From NCBI GenBank assembly GCA_958299035.1, contig CATQJL010000223.1, positions 83,781,753 to 83,845,752 on the forward strand: a stretch of DNA of 64,000 nt. The letters run 5' to 3'. The notes beneath the pieces are model-generated. The model searched no databases. It was not told the origin of the DNA and saw nothing but the letters and a program-made list of their open reading frames with translations. Shown here piece by piece: positions 36,255 through 48,132 of the stretch (its first letter is position 1; each line of letters begins with the position of its first letter). This stretch comes from Cylicocyclus nassatus (taxonomy: Eukaryota > Nematoda > Chromadorea > Rhabditida > Strongylidae). The position numbers were made by a program, and so were the translations under genes.

Positions 36255-37340
36255 GAAATTACGATGTATCAAGCTCATCTCTCAACTGGTCCATCCATTT
36301 CACGAACACGTCTGCCCATCTCGTTGGAGATCTTCCTCGGGGACGTTTTGCTTAGCGAGGAATCCACTCCGATGTTCTTAATGTCCATCTGTCGTCTGTC
36401 CTTCTCATAATGTGACCGGCCCATCGATGCTTCGCTTTCGCAACGTAATCCGCTGGGTCACGAAGAGACATTCTTCTCATAGGGAACGGCCATAGGTTGT
36501 CGGTGTTGTCGGGGTTGTTGGGGTCAGAGACAGTTTAGGGAGCGCGTGAAACGTGGAGGCTATCATAGGTCCTACAACGATCGGCAACCTCGCAACCCCG
36601 ACAACCTATGGCCGTTCCCATATCAGTACAGCGAAGTCCGACAAGATGTTGTTTGTGTCCGGGCATTTTCAAAAGAACGTTCTAACGCTCTCTGGGTGTT
36701 CTTAGAGCTTTCGACGTAGCTACGTCTCAGCCCAAGTCTCAGTGCGACAGATCGCCTATAGAACGGTTGAGTCGAACAGGTGGGCACGAAGCTCCGGGTC
36801 CGCCAGTTGGTCAATGGCTTCCTTCAAAGGCCCGAAGGCGGCCCAAGCTGCTCTTCTTCTCCAAGTTCTTCCCTCAAGTCGTTCTCCATGTTCGTAGAAC
36901 ATCCGAGATACACCTTAGAAGACGTCTCCATAATAGGGATGCCTTCCAATTCCATTTCTGCACCTTCACAAAGGGCATTCCTCATGAACTGAGTCTTCTT
37001 CCGATTTTCTTCCGTACTTCATTCAGTTCCTTCATCATGCTCTCTGCTTCAGTGATACTGCTCGAAAAGAGAATGATGTCGTCCGCAAAACGAAGGAAAA
37101 CAGGAATCTCCCATGGACTCGTATGCCTCTCTCTATCCAGTTCAATGACTTCATCACCCACCGCAAGGCCGCGGTAAATAGACGTGCATTGGAAATCGCA
37201 GGCTCGTCTCCAAGCGCATGTAAGAATGACTTCGCGCACAAGTTTGAAGGCCGCTTTTTTGGCAGAAGCAGCTTACTTACGCTCAGGCTTGCTCTGTCTT
37301 CATATCTGGAGCCTAAGCAGTCTACCATATCAACATTCGG
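36255..37340 (-). pseudogene. RTE-type non-LTR reverse transcriptase remnant
   Basis: On the minus strand the catalytic block reads FLRFADDIILFSSSITEAES (37240-36982), with FADD as the metal-binding motif, followed by NEVRKKIG. Further 3' are ETSSKVYLGCSTNMENDL, a block related to PELRAHLFDSTVL, and near the end SLRDPADYVAKAKHRWAGHI then RSPTRWADVF (about 36482-36263). Several frameshifts and stops break the reading, and a hairpin MITE sits at 36482-36619, so it cannot encode a working enzyme. The endonuclease part is absent. The pattern fits nematode RTE-clade LINEs copied by target-primed reverse transcription. Confidence 0.85.
36482..36619. mobile_element. Hairpin MITE inserted in the RTE remnant
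   Basis: GGGAACGGCCATAGGTTGTC at the left pairs exactly with GACAACCTATGGCCGTTCCC at the right; 138 bp. ATA lies on both outer sides, which may be a short target duplication. It separates RTE blocks that are adjacent in related elements. Confidence 0.75.
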
Positions 37341-37604
37341 AGATGTTTAGTTTTTCCGAGCCTTTGCCTTTGAGCGCCTAGGCGCCTGTTTGCTGCAACG
37401 TAACGTTTGCTCACTTTCGCTAGAGTAGGCGCAGCATTTGCCGACTGCCGCCGGCATCACCGGCCTTAGCGCTGCGGGCATACTCGAAAGCCGCCACCAG
37501 CTTCTTTCTGCCATTGCAGACGAGGCGTTTTTGATAGTTTTCGCTGTTTTTTTAGAATCGACGATGACCGACCAAGGTGGGTTTCAAATTTTTACCTAAA
37601 AGCT

Positions 37605-37712
37605 GCTGCACGGCGAAGGCGCAATATCTTTGGGCGCTAACGCGGCTTTATTAGCCACAGAGCGCATGAGGCGCAGCATTTTACAACAGTGAATATAGTA
37701 CGCGTGCGCCGT
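37605..37712 (-). repeat. Dispersed repeat, copy 2
   Basis: Inverted, diverged copy of 10650-10760, with GGCTTTATTAGCCACAGAGC and CATTTTACAACAGTG. Flanking GC-rich sequence (37380-37600) is unassigned. Confidence 0.6.
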
Positions 37713-39418
37713 CCTCTCCAATTGTATGTTCAACCAACCTCGCGCAAACGCTTGGAATTACGTGCCATTCAGTCCAACGCCATGGTTCTGACCTGAGAAA
37801 GTCAAGTAGCGGCAAGCATATTGTTAGTGTCCTCATCACCATATGCAAGGGTCATTAGGTTTCCCCCATTTTGCAATGCCCTCAAGTCGGCCCCCATAGA
37901 GCCTATCGGGTTTAGAAAGCAACAGAAAGGCGGCAGCCCAAGCCCTCCAACCCTTCAGTGCAGATGTTTTCGACGGCGACTGGCAATGAACTTGCTGAGC
38001 TAATCGTACTTTTCAATTGTACTTTATCTCAAAATAGACAGTACCTCCACAATAAGATTTTCCTTCCTGATAATTTCGCAACTACAGCTCCCTTCAACTT
38101 AAGGTACTCCTCAATCGTCGCTTTTATAGACGATTGTGTCGGTACTTCAATGTGTCGTCATCAGTACAATTCCGAAAAATTACAGGTTCTGATGAGACCT
38201 TTTCTAGCTAGGCATTACTTAAACTAGGTCTGGTTTTTTGAGGCTTATATAATACTAAATCGCAGTTTTGAACTGTGGCAGACGGGAGATCGCCCCTCAC
38301 CGTCTCTCCGCAAAATGTGAAATACGAAAGACTACAGATAATTCACAGATTTTCTTCAATATGTGTTAAACTTCTCTGTTCAGATTTGGAGCCAAAACCG
38401 TAGAAGAAGCAGTGGCAATTTATTCATTTGAATGTGAAGATTTGGCATAGAAAAGGCAAAGACCATTTTGCAAAGATTGAAACACCAGAGTCAAAGTAAT
38501 CAATATTTTCGGAGCAATGTGATACAGGAAACATATTTATACAACTGGTCAACATCATGACTACATAAAGAGGAGCAATGACAAATATGTTAGACTTGCA
38601 TTGATGTGCAACTCGACAATGACTACAAAATGCAGACACACGGGCAACCTAGCACTCGCATATTCAGGTAGAAAATCACAGTATGTGAACTATACACAGG
38701 CTAAAGCGAAAAAAAAGAGGCAAACAATATTGGCATGAAGTTATCTCGAATCTCTTTACCTCCTAATTATGCACCGGATAAATTATAACAGTTCCAGAAA
38801 CAAAAATGCCTTATGTGAGCTGCGTCACGATAATCCTATCACAAAAATAAACCCATAGAAGAAAGAACCCAGAGTATTTTGTACGATGCAGTACGATGCA
38901 GAAAGATAAGCGAAGAAATTATGCAAACTGAAGAGATTATGTGGGCTCACATCTATGTTGCCTTAGGCACCGGCCATACTTGATCCGCTTGATCCGCTTC
39001 GTCATTGTCAATTCAATGAACTGAGCAATAGCGAAGCGGTTGTCCGCTTGACTTGATCCACTTCATCCACTTCACTATTGGTCAGTTCACTGAATTGACC
39101 AATGATGAAGCGGACAGAGCGAATCAAGTGGGGCGGTGGCTTACAATATTGTTACACCTATCCTGCGATCGACATCCGTCTGGTAGGGAGAATGGCCAAT
39201 GGTTATGGTAGTCACGAGACATCAGAACTTGCAGGATGTTTAGTGACCAAAACAACATCACTGATCAAATAAAGATGACTCAATCCTCCCGCAGAGTTTT
39301 ACGGGCCGGGCGGATGCAATTCAATCTTCAAGATAAGTATAACTTCACCGGCAGCGTTACTCTGTTATTGCTTAGTATAAAAAAGTGATTCGAATTGTGA
39401 ATACAGAAACGAACTAAC
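37713..39418. other. Region downstream of GalNAc-transferase A
   Basis: The part nearest 39418 should be the 3' UTR of the GalNAc-transferase gene. No exon is supported in the rest. An inverted-repeat segment at 38975-39140 is listed separately. Confidence 0.4.
38975..39140. repeat. Inverted repeat with tandem GAAGCGGA/TCCGCTT motifs
   Basis: Repeated TTGATCCGCTT-type words and two dyads around CAATTCAATGAACTGAGCAA and GTCAGTTCACTGAATTGACC make a region that can fold in several ways. No clear element ends. Confidence 0.5.
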
Positions 39419-42400
39419 TTAGTGTTGAAGCTCAAAATACTTATCAAACGACCACAGCTGGCTGGCTTTGTCTAGTACGCAGCGAGCGAACAGCACATCT
39501 CCTCCAGACGAAACGTTTTCAACATCCAGGCACAACCCGCGTCCCTTGTGACGAATTTGACCATTCTTAACAGCTTCGTAATGCCTCACAATCACAAACT
39601 CACTTGTTGCGGTGACAATAAGGGGAATAAAAATGAACTACCTGATCATGTTCAAACTCTATTGGGTTTTTATCATCACATTCTTGCAAGACTGCCTTGT
39701 AGACTCCATGCCGCACTGGACTTCCAACATCGACACAAGTAGCTTCTCTTCGAAGTTCATGTTCTTTGGAAATGGAGAACATCTATAACCGTTTATCCTA
39801 ATGCCATCAAAGGTGCACAAAGAAAATCATAGAGCAAGCTTTTCAAAATCAAAACTTTACCTGTGCTGAGCTGCCTCCTTCCTGACACGAAAATACACCC
39901 AAAACTACGGTGCCCTAAATATGCTCAACTTTGAAATGTTGACTGTGCCGTTGTGAGTCTCTGCTGATTGTACTAAACATTCTCACTTTGTTTTCCAGCC
40001 TCTGAAGTGTGTCCAAACAAAGTCCATTCTCTCCTTTTACATGCCCATAAGCGTAAACATTTTCATCGGGAATGAACTTTTGCGGTATAACATTGTCTAA
40101 GAACCATTTGAACGATTTGCATTGCAACCGTTCTCGAAGCTTTTTTCGCTCTGTCAGATCTCCCACGTCCAAGTCCTGCAGTAATTAAACCATGCGCGAT
40201 ATTCACTGAACGAATAGAAATTCACCTTCAGACCCATTCGATGAACATAGAAAAGCCTTTTATAGTCATCCATCCAAACTTCTGCCAATCGCTTAGAATT
40301 TGTTCCATGGACATCTTTGTTATTATTGCGGCCTAGGTTATTTCATTTGAGTTGATGATTCAATATGCGCTATTGTAATCAACAATTCATCAATTTAGGC
40401 CGAAGTGTCGACATTAGAAGGATGGCAATTTTCCACACATAAGCAAATGCTGTCAGTAATGCACAGCACTAGATACATGCTCGCAGATGCGAAGGCATGA
40501 GATCATATTGAAGAGAAAAAAATTCGAGTCAGTACAAAAAATGTACAATTATCTACGGGTGCGTAGCAAGTGGTACCCGGGCAGCCGACTGCTGGCGCAG
40601 CCAGCCGCCAGAGCTGCCGGCAAAGCCGCTGCAGATGGTACAGTAATTACAGTCAAACATGAAAAGTGCAACTCACCTGTCATGTCATATGGGTGCCCAG
40701 AACGATAGATGTGACCAACATGAGAACATGGTATCAACTCGATCGATCCTCCACACATCCATACCTCAAATACGCATTCAGTCTCGACAGTGATTCACAT
40801 TACATAAGCATACTCTGAATGAAATCTCTAGATTTTCTCCGCCCCATATGTCCATCTCTTCATCGTAACCTCCCACTTCAAAAAAGTACTCACGATTAGC
40901 AGCAAACAGACCGCCAGCCATCGTGGGCGACCGAAAATACAAAGCTAATTGAAGATTCATGAAACACAATGAAACGTAAAAAAAGGGGAAAGAAAGCAAA
41001 GAATTTGAAACCTTACCTAATGTAATCCGTTTGAGGATTGGCTCTACGTTCTATTTCACTTTTTGGTAGCGGTCCCATGCTGTAGTGTAAAGACCACCAA
41101 AATGTACCGATTCCTGAAGTTCTGTCGTACAGCCTCATTAATTATTGACAATGACTCACCTCCATGAGAACCACCCAGATATGCCATATTTATATCTGAT
41201 ATCGAATCAATTATCGGGCAGACCACAGCTGTCCTCTCCTCCTTGATTCGCGCCAGCAATGGTTCTGCCCTGAGGGTGTGTTTCCTATACGAACAAGTCT
41301 GCGTTAGTAAACGCTTACCACCCAGCATTTGCCTCGCAGTGAGCATCTAAGAACACGAGTACGTCTCCACTGGCCTCTTTAGCGCCTCGCAATTTCGCCC
41401 TGATGAGGCCAAGTCTTTCAGTAGATCTAATGAGTTTCACCAATGAGCCAAAGCGCTTCAGGTGTTCAGTTAAGGGTTCTTTGAGTTCCTCTAAAACAAT
41501 GAAAAAAATTTCAGGGTACACAACTTGACTTTGATTGGTTACATCAGTTAGAGGCTGTCTCAGTGAGAGTGACACAGCTCCAGCGGCTCAGATCACGCGG
41601 CCGCTTCGCTCGGGCTTTAGGCCACATTTGCGGGAGTAGTTATAGGTTCATTTTCACGCCCTCAAGCTTCAATTGCTGCTCAGAAGTGGGGATGTTTAGA
41701 GAATATGTTCGTGAACGCGACGCAAGGCACTAACAACGGCCGCGAGAACCCGAGCTGCTATACTGTGACAGTGTCATTGTAACAGCACATAGTAGAGGGC
41801 GTTTGAAAAATCATGACGATGGCGCGATCGCGCGCTACACGCACGCCACTTCCGGAAACGGCATTTTCTTGGTTTTCATCTCTAGTCGAATGGTTTTTTG
41901 CTTACTTATGAAAGTATTGACACTGGAAGTGACTGAGCTGAGCGTTAAGTGAAGTAATCTTGTATGAGCGTTTTATGCTCCTGTGGGAGCAAAGTTCGCA
42001 GTCAAATCATCCGTCGTCACGATTTTATAAATGACCTATAGCCAACCATGCAAAACTGCGACACAGACTTGGGAGAGCAGAATGACGAAACAAATACTTA
42101 CCTCTGTCACTAACATCATCAACAAGTATTATTTCCTTTAGCAGTTCCGATGGCGTTCTGTTGACGACGGAATGCACTGTACGGAGAACAGCTGAAACAA
42201 AATAACTGTCACTATGTATCTTCCACAACAACGTGAATACAGGCTTTCCTGCCTACCTGATAGAAACTCGTTAGTGAATATGATGACCACGGATGCAGTT
42301 GGCAAATTCTTTGGATAGGAGAGCGCCAAACATTCTTTTGACCTTGAATCCGGTATACTTCGATCTAAGGAGATCTTGTCACTGAAAATCTTTATATTAT

Positions 42401-42996
42401 CAAAAAAATCAGCTGCAAAGATAGACTCACCTTGCCAGAACATTCATAAACATCGTTTTTATTTGTTCATCAGCAATCTTTTTTTCCTCTCCTTCTAAGT
42501 AAACTCCTTCGCCATTTTCACCAGGACCAACTCGTGGGATACTGTAGTTGGGAATCTAAGAGATAAAGCGGTTTGCTAACTATCTGAACTTGGCCAGCCG
42601 CCACTGACAAGGCTGACCAAACGCGCCTTGCTCATTTCACTTTGGAAAAAGGCCATTTTTCAGAAAATCACAAGCTTCAAAGCATAGTGGGCAGAATTCA
42701 ATTTACTCAGGATGTTTGAATGAACAAATGAATGAACTCAAGTTACAAGTCTGAGTTATGAAGAAATCATCACTTATTAGAAAATCTGGCTTTCACACAT
42801 TTCCGTAGCAACATCGAAACTCGCTAACTACAAAGAAATTGCAAACAAAACGTACCACATGTTTCATTACAGGAGTTTGTGCTTCATACAACTTGGCGCC
42901 TTCTCTGCTCCATGTTATGAAGAGAAAAACACCAACAGAAAATAATATCCAGTTTAAAACCCGCCTTCTTTGTCGAGGTGTAAGGCACAACCTCAT
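39419..42996 (-). CDS. Polypeptide N-acetylgalactosaminyltransferase A (complete, 14 exons)
   Basis: Transfers GalNAc from UDP-GalNAc to Ser/Thr of proteins in the Golgi (mucin-type O-glycosylation; CAZy GT27). Fourteen exons from ATG 42996 to TAA 39419 give 567 residues. Exon upper ends: 42996, 42555, 42381, 42191, 41490, 41269, 41113, 40931, 40764, 40332, 40175, 39914, 39782, 39565. Type II layout: short basic N-terminus, TM segment ([17 protein letters not shown], about residues 13-29), stem, then catalytic domain with the DxH motif in [21 protein letters not shown], and [16 protein letters not shown]-terminal ricin-type lectin domain has GLCLDTL and QLWSF (QxW). The acceptor expected before exon 8 reads TTTTCG instead of TTTTCAG. 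The start of exon 6 has two in-frame acceptors. DENR lies 165 bp upstream, which suggests an operon. By recalled gene order (DENR beside gly-9 on C. elegans chromosome III) it may be a gly-9 relative; the symbol is left open. Confidence 0.93.
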
Positions 42997-42997
42997 T

Positions 42998-43161
42998 CTG
43001 AAACTGGCAGTCCTATTTTAAGCAAATCACAACTGAAAACATTAGAGTGGCGAAAATGGTAGTGGAATTTACCCACATGAAGTAGCAACATAGCCATTAC
43101 GAAGCAAAAAACGTATTTATGCGAACAATAACAAAAATGATTAGAAACAGCCTGAGCTACT
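42998..43161 (-). promoter_or_regulatory. Intercistronic region DENR to GalNAc-T A, with probable SL2 acceptor
   Basis: Only 165 bp separate the DENR stop (43162-43164) from the next ATG (42996), and an acceptor (GTTTCAG) ends one base before that ATG. This spacing and layout are what nematode operons show, where the downstream gene receives an SL2-type leader. Leader class cannot be read from DNA. Confidence 0.65.
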
Positions 43162-45664
43162 CTATCGCTTCTTGTCACCAAGGTCTTCAATCATATCTTC
43201 GGATACCTAGAAATGGTGTATATAACACAAACAAACAACCCCCCCCCCATCTTAATTCATACCTGTGGCCATTTGGTCGGAATCATATCGAAGATATCAT
43301 CTTTCACGTCCCCTTGTATGACGATCTCATCAGCACCCGTAACGGAGCTACCACAGGCAAATTTTTGCGCAAACAGCTTTGATGCTTGTTTGAGATCAAT
43401 TTCTGCAAGAGTCTAGATCCTATCTCTTATTGACAAAAGAAGTGAAGTAGAAATACCAAAGCCTGCTAATCCTCTGATAACGGTCACGCTCTTCTTTCCG
43501 CGGGGTTCTCTTTGAAGAGTGATTTTCGTTGCTGTGGCCGTCTTCTTCTTCTCAACCTAAAGGAATCCTTTACATTCGAAACAATAAGGTCGAGCAAAGA
43601 CAAACTACCTTGTTTACCTTAACTGTACCCTTTCCGCCTCTTTTCTGATGTTTTTTCTCTTCACCCTCTCCTTCTGGTGCAATCTCAAGACCTTCGAGTG
43701 CTTCTGGAGCGTGGTCTTCTGCCCACTTTCGGCACTTGTCAGTGATTCCGGAGTAGTCGCAGTACTCCAAAGGCATAGAACATTCTGGAAAACGGAGCTT
43801 CACATCAAATTTCCACTCTTCTTTTCATACACTTTCATCTTACAAGACTGTAGACCATGAACTGATACGGAATTTATGATGGCTTACCACTTTGTGGTAT
43901 AGCCCAAGATATATTGCTAAACCAGTCTTAGGCTTGAGATATACCTGACGATAGAGGTATAGCGGGTGTTGGCGAATCGCTGATGTCTGCGCTGCCTTTA
44001 GCTGCTCGTGGCTGCTGCGCTGGGTACGATTTGGGTGCAAGAACGAGTAGCTTTACCCATTACTACGCTTAGCTTAGCCCATTAGGAAAGTAAGTTTTGA
44101 GAACTACCAAAAACTGAAGAATATGATTTACATGAGTCCAAAAAAGTCATCCTGTTCTCATCGACAAATTTTTTTAAGAAGCATACACTTGCAAACCAAA
44201 TGTTGCACTGGTATACTAAGGAAATAATCATTACAGTTATTTGAGCGGTGTCGCAGTAGAATCTTGATTTGTGCTTGAGGCAAAAACCGAACGACCTATC
44301 ATAGTTGCCATTAATGTATTGAGATCTACTGGTAACATCCACTAAATCGTAAATCCTCTAACTTTTTTTTTACTCCTTTGATTTCACTTTTGCTTCGCTA
44401 AAGTTCTGTGCGGTTTTTCATATTTAATTCTTCGTCCACTTTGTCAATTCTCTGTTAATTTTACTATCGAAGCATTTGCGTTTTGGTCTTGCAAATTTGT
44501 CACAGATCAGTAACGCAACAAGCGCTCTAAAAATCCTTCAGAAGTTCGAAAGGATGTTAGAAACGGGCAAATCCGAGCAAAATCAGCGCTAGCAGCGTGA
44601 AGCAGCTGAGAGAAGCTCACCAAAGGTGAGCTTTATATCGCACTAGCTGGCTTACCCGGCTCCGCCGTATCCGGACCAAACTTGGCACACATACACTTCG
44701 GGCTCCGGCGGGTGTCACAGTCCACTTTTCGTTATCGATCGATGTCGATTTTACCGATTTTTATCGATTTTTTGCAGAGTTCACCTACAGGGCTAGGAGT
44801 TGGCACAGGGGGAAGTGAGCATGGGGATTCCGAATACAATGTTAGTTTTCAGAATTATCGTTTACTTTTATTGATTTTATCGATTTTTTGTAAATTTTGA
44901 CATGCGAGGCTGGGATTTTGCACAGGGGGGTAATCGAGCATGCTGATTACGAACACAATATTAGTTTTCAGGATCGTCCATTACTTTTATCGAATTTATC
45001 GATTTTTTTGTAAAGTTTGACCTGCGGGGCTGGGAGTTTACACAGGGGGGTAATCGAGCATGCAGATTACGAATACAATATTAGTTTTCAAGATCGTCCA
45101 TTACTTTTATCGATTTTATCGATTTTTTGAAAATTTGAGCTAGGAGGCTGGAATTTTGCACAGGGGTGTAATCAAGCATGCTGATCACCCCCCTTGGGAG
45201 TGATCAGCATGCTCGATTACCCCCCTGTGCCAACTCCCAGCCTCCTAGCTCAAACTTTGCAAAAAATCGATAAAATCGATAAAAGTAATCGATAATCCTG
45301 AAAACCAATATTGTATTCGGAATCCCCATGCTCGATTACCCCCCTGTGCGAACTCCCAGCCCCGTAGCTCAAACTTTGCAAAAAATCGATAAAATCGATA
45401 AAAGTAATCGATAATCCTGAAAACCAATATTGTATTCGGAATCCCCATGCTCGATTACCCCCCTGTGCCAACTCCCAGCCCCGTAGGTGAACTCAGCAAA
45501 AAAATCGATAAAAATCGATAAAATCGATATCGATAGATGACGAAAAGTAGCCTATGACACCCGCCGGGGCCCGTAGTGTATGTGTGCCAAGTTTGGTCCG
45601 GATCGGTTCAGAAATGGAATTTTCTATTCGGAACATACGTACAGACATACAGACAGACAGACAT

Positions 45665-45695
<31 letters not shown>

Positions 45696-47742
45696 TTCAG
45701 CTTTATATATAAGATAGCAGCGAGGAGCAGCTACGAGCAGCAAGCAGCAGCTACGAGCAGCGCAGCATCGCCAGCTATAGCGGGTCTGAATCGCGTTGGC
45801 TGCAGCAGCTAGAAGCAGCAGCGTCGCATGGCGTCAATCGATACGCATAAAAGGAGTTGCTGCTGGCAGCGCCTTATCGTCAGCTATAGCCACCCATCGT
45901 CAGGTATATCTCAAGCCTTAGGCTTGAGATATACTTGACGATGGGTCGCTATAGCTGACGATAAGACGCTGCCAGCAGCAACGCCCTTTATGCGTATCGA
46001 TTGACGCCATGCAACGCTGCTGCTTCTGGCTGCTGCAGCGAACGCGATACAGACCCGCTATAGCTGGCGATGCTGCGCTGCTCTGCGCTGCTGCTTGCTG
46101 CTCGTAGCTGCTCCTCGCTGCTACGCGATATGAAGCTCACTTTTGGTGAGCTTCTCTCAGCTGCTTCACGCTGCTAGCGCTGATTTTGCTCGGATTTGCC
46201 CGTTTTTAGCATCCTTTTGAACTTCTGAAGGATTTTTAGAGCGCTTGTTGCGTTACTGAACTATGACAAATTTGCAAGACCAAAACGCAAATGCTTCGAT
46301 AGGAAAATTAACAGAGAATTGACAAAGTGAACGAACAAATAAATATGAAAACCGCACAAAACTTTTGCGAAGAATCAAATTGGATTAACAAAAAATTAGA
46401 AAAATTACGATTTAGTGGGATGTTACCAGTACACCTCAATACATTAATGGCAGCTATGACCTAGGTCGTTCGGTTTTTGCCTCAAGCACAAATCAAGATT
46501 CTATTGCGACACCGCTTGAATAATGGTAATGATTATTTTCTCAGTACTAGTGCAACATTTGGTTTGCAACTGTATGCTTCTTAAAAAGATTTGTTGATGA
46601 GAACAAGATGATTTTTTTGGAACATGTGATCGTATTCTTCAGTTTTTGATAGTTCTCAAAACTTACTTTCCTAATGGGCTAAGCTAAGCGTAGTAATGGG
46701 TAAAGCTACTCGTTCTTGCACCCAAAGCGTACCCAGCGCAGCAGCCACGAGCAGCTAAAGGCAGCGCAGACATCAGCGATTCGCCAACACCCGCTATACC
46801 TCTATCGTCAGGTATATCTCAAGCCTTATGGTTAGCCAGTATAGGGGTTTGGTGGCTCCTTTTGTGTCTATATAGAACACGTAGCTATGAAGCTTTATCA
46901 AGACATCAACATGCCCTCATTCGGGCAGTGGTAGAATGCTGCTCCTAATGGGCGGAACAAAGTAAGATAATGCCTATCAATACAAACATACCAGTTGAGG
47001 TCGCGAGTTGGTGCTTCAACATGAAAGCTTAAGCTAAGGAGAAATTGATAAAACTGTACGAGGTGCCGCTGTAAATGGCACAGAGTTGTGGCTGCCAGCG
47101 CAATACCGAAACGTCGATAGATTATGCTCCCCGCTTATCCATCACAACACCAGTAGAGGGGCAGCATTGAACGCTGTAGCTCGTACTCGACTAAACAATT
47201 CTAACGCGTTTCTCAATGAAGTGAGCGACAATCTGATGGATGCTATACCTAGAGGTGCTCTATCTGATCTTTGAAAATACATCAACCAGTACATTGAGAG
47301 CTCCATGAGATTTCTCACTGCACATATCAAATTATAACGTGCTCTGCATCTACCGCTTTATATGACTTGGAAGTTTGGAAGCTACGGTAATTCTCTATTG
47401 TAAAACTATGGTTTGACACAAACGGACACAGTTCCTACGCTTCTAATTTGAAATTACAACATATAATAAGTGCAGCAAACAACCAAAAGTCCATGTGTGC
47501 CGTCGAAATCGCACTCTCACTAAATGAACCAGCTCGTTTTTCCTGACAGTGAAAAAAATCTGATTCTACACAAAACAGGTTAATTTTAGTACTGCTCAAC
47601 AGCGCTGGGAAAAGATGGTTTGAGAATCTAATGATATTTTTCGAAATTTACCTCCACAATAGACCACTTTCAGAGGATACTGAACATCCGGTTGCGGTCC
47701 TGGAGCCAGGGATACTACTGCAGTGTCGCCTGATTCACTCAT
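43162..47742 (-). CDS. denr-1: Density-regulated protein DENR (complete, 5 exons)
   Basis: Partner of MCT-1; together they recycle post-termination 40S subunits and promote reinitiation on some mRNAs (known for the family). Exons 47742-47652, 43784-43609, 43556-43457, 43402-43263 and 43206-43162 encode 183 residues (human DENR 198). The N-terminal part has the zinc-binding cysteines in [16 protein letters not shown]; a Glu/Lys linker follows; the C-terminal SUI1/eIF1-like domain shows [39 protein letters not shown] and [10 protein letters not shown]. The end is [14 protein letters not shown]. The ATG lies one base behind a TTTAG acceptor. Intron 1 is 3.87 kb and filled by nested transposons, unlike the short introns after it. 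It sits between two GalNAc-transferase genes on the same strand. Confidence 0.96.
43931..45917. mobile_element. TTA-flanked inverted-repeat element, copy 1 (interrupted)
   Basis: Starts GGCTTGAGATATACCTGACG and ends with its complement before TTA (45918-45920); TTA also precedes it (43928-43930). Without the inserted Helitron-like element it is about 915 bp, close to copy 2. No transposase is seen. A 3-bp TTA duplication and GGC-type ends fit the PIF/Harbinger superfamily (inference). Confidence 0.8.
44643..45714 (-). mobile_element. Helitron-like non-autonomous element a, inside copy 1
   Basis: Read on the minus strand it begins TCTTATATATAAAGCTGAAT and ends GGGTAAGCCAGCTAG, inserted between A and T without duplication: the hallmark termini of Helitrons (TC...CTRR). 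The interior has a CAGA microsatellite, roughly 125-bp tandem units (three one way, two the other) with CGATTTTATCGATTTTTTG, and a palindrome around 45166-45225. Copy 2 of the host preserves the empty site (near 46130). Confidence 0.8.
45921..46825. mobile_element. TTA-flanked inverted-repeat element, copy 2 (intact, inverted)
   Basis: A 905-bp element with the same ends as copy 1 in opposite orientation; TTA precedes (45918-45920) and follows (46826-46828). The shared middle TTA shows one copy landed beside the other, or that they moved as a pair. Its sequence aligns with the two halves of copy 1. Confidence 0.8.
46829..47651. other. Remainder of DENR intron 1
   Basis: About 820 bp between the element pair and DENR exon 1. 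It has no supported exon; the short frames at 47086-47330 on both strands lack splice context. Confidence 0.45.
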
Positions 47743-47743
47743 T

Positions 47744-48132
47744 CTAAACTATCTACGCAGCATTGTTCATGTAATCCATAGAGATGTGACTCAAGTACTT
47801 GATCTGATAAACACTGGATAAATTCTTACGGGTAGTAATAAATATTGCTTTATCTACACAAAACTGACTTTTTTGACATGATGGTGCAAACGATCTCATC
47901 ACAAATGTCTCTAAATGCTACAAAAACACATGGAATGTTCAAATGAATAACTGCTTTGCATCACATTGAGATGGAGACATGACTCAGACCCATATAATAA
48001 CAAAAGTAAAACAACAACTTGATAAGAAAAAGTGAAGTAATTGCACGTTTTGTCACAACACTCAAGGCGAGGTGAATCACATTCTATCACATCCAGTATA
48101 TACCAGTAACATCAAAAACAATCTAAAGCGCT
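47744..48132 (-). promoter_or_regulatory. Region between GalNAc-T B and DENR with acceptor before DENR
   Basis: 390 bp between the GalNAc-T B stop and the DENR ATG. An acceptor (TAGTTTAG) ends one base before the ATG. It may be an operon spacer or may hold a separate DENR promoter; the sequence cannot decide. Confidence 0.45.

Noticed and set aside
40487..40708. Ala-rich frame in a GalNAc-T A intron
   Set aside because: It lies within the intron between exons 40677 and 40332 or antisense to exon sequence; composition only reflects a local GC-rich stretch.
45493..45812. Cys/Val/Ser-rich and Gln/Thr-rich frames near the CAGA tract (also 53199-53582 and 56935-57351)
   Set aside because: They are translations of the microsatellite and conserved ends of the Helitron-like elements, not genes.
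46900..47000. tRNA-like stretch TCGGGCAGTGGTAGAATGCT
   Set aside because: An A-box-like word is present, but no complementary acceptor stem, anticodon arm or matching T-loop could be drawn.
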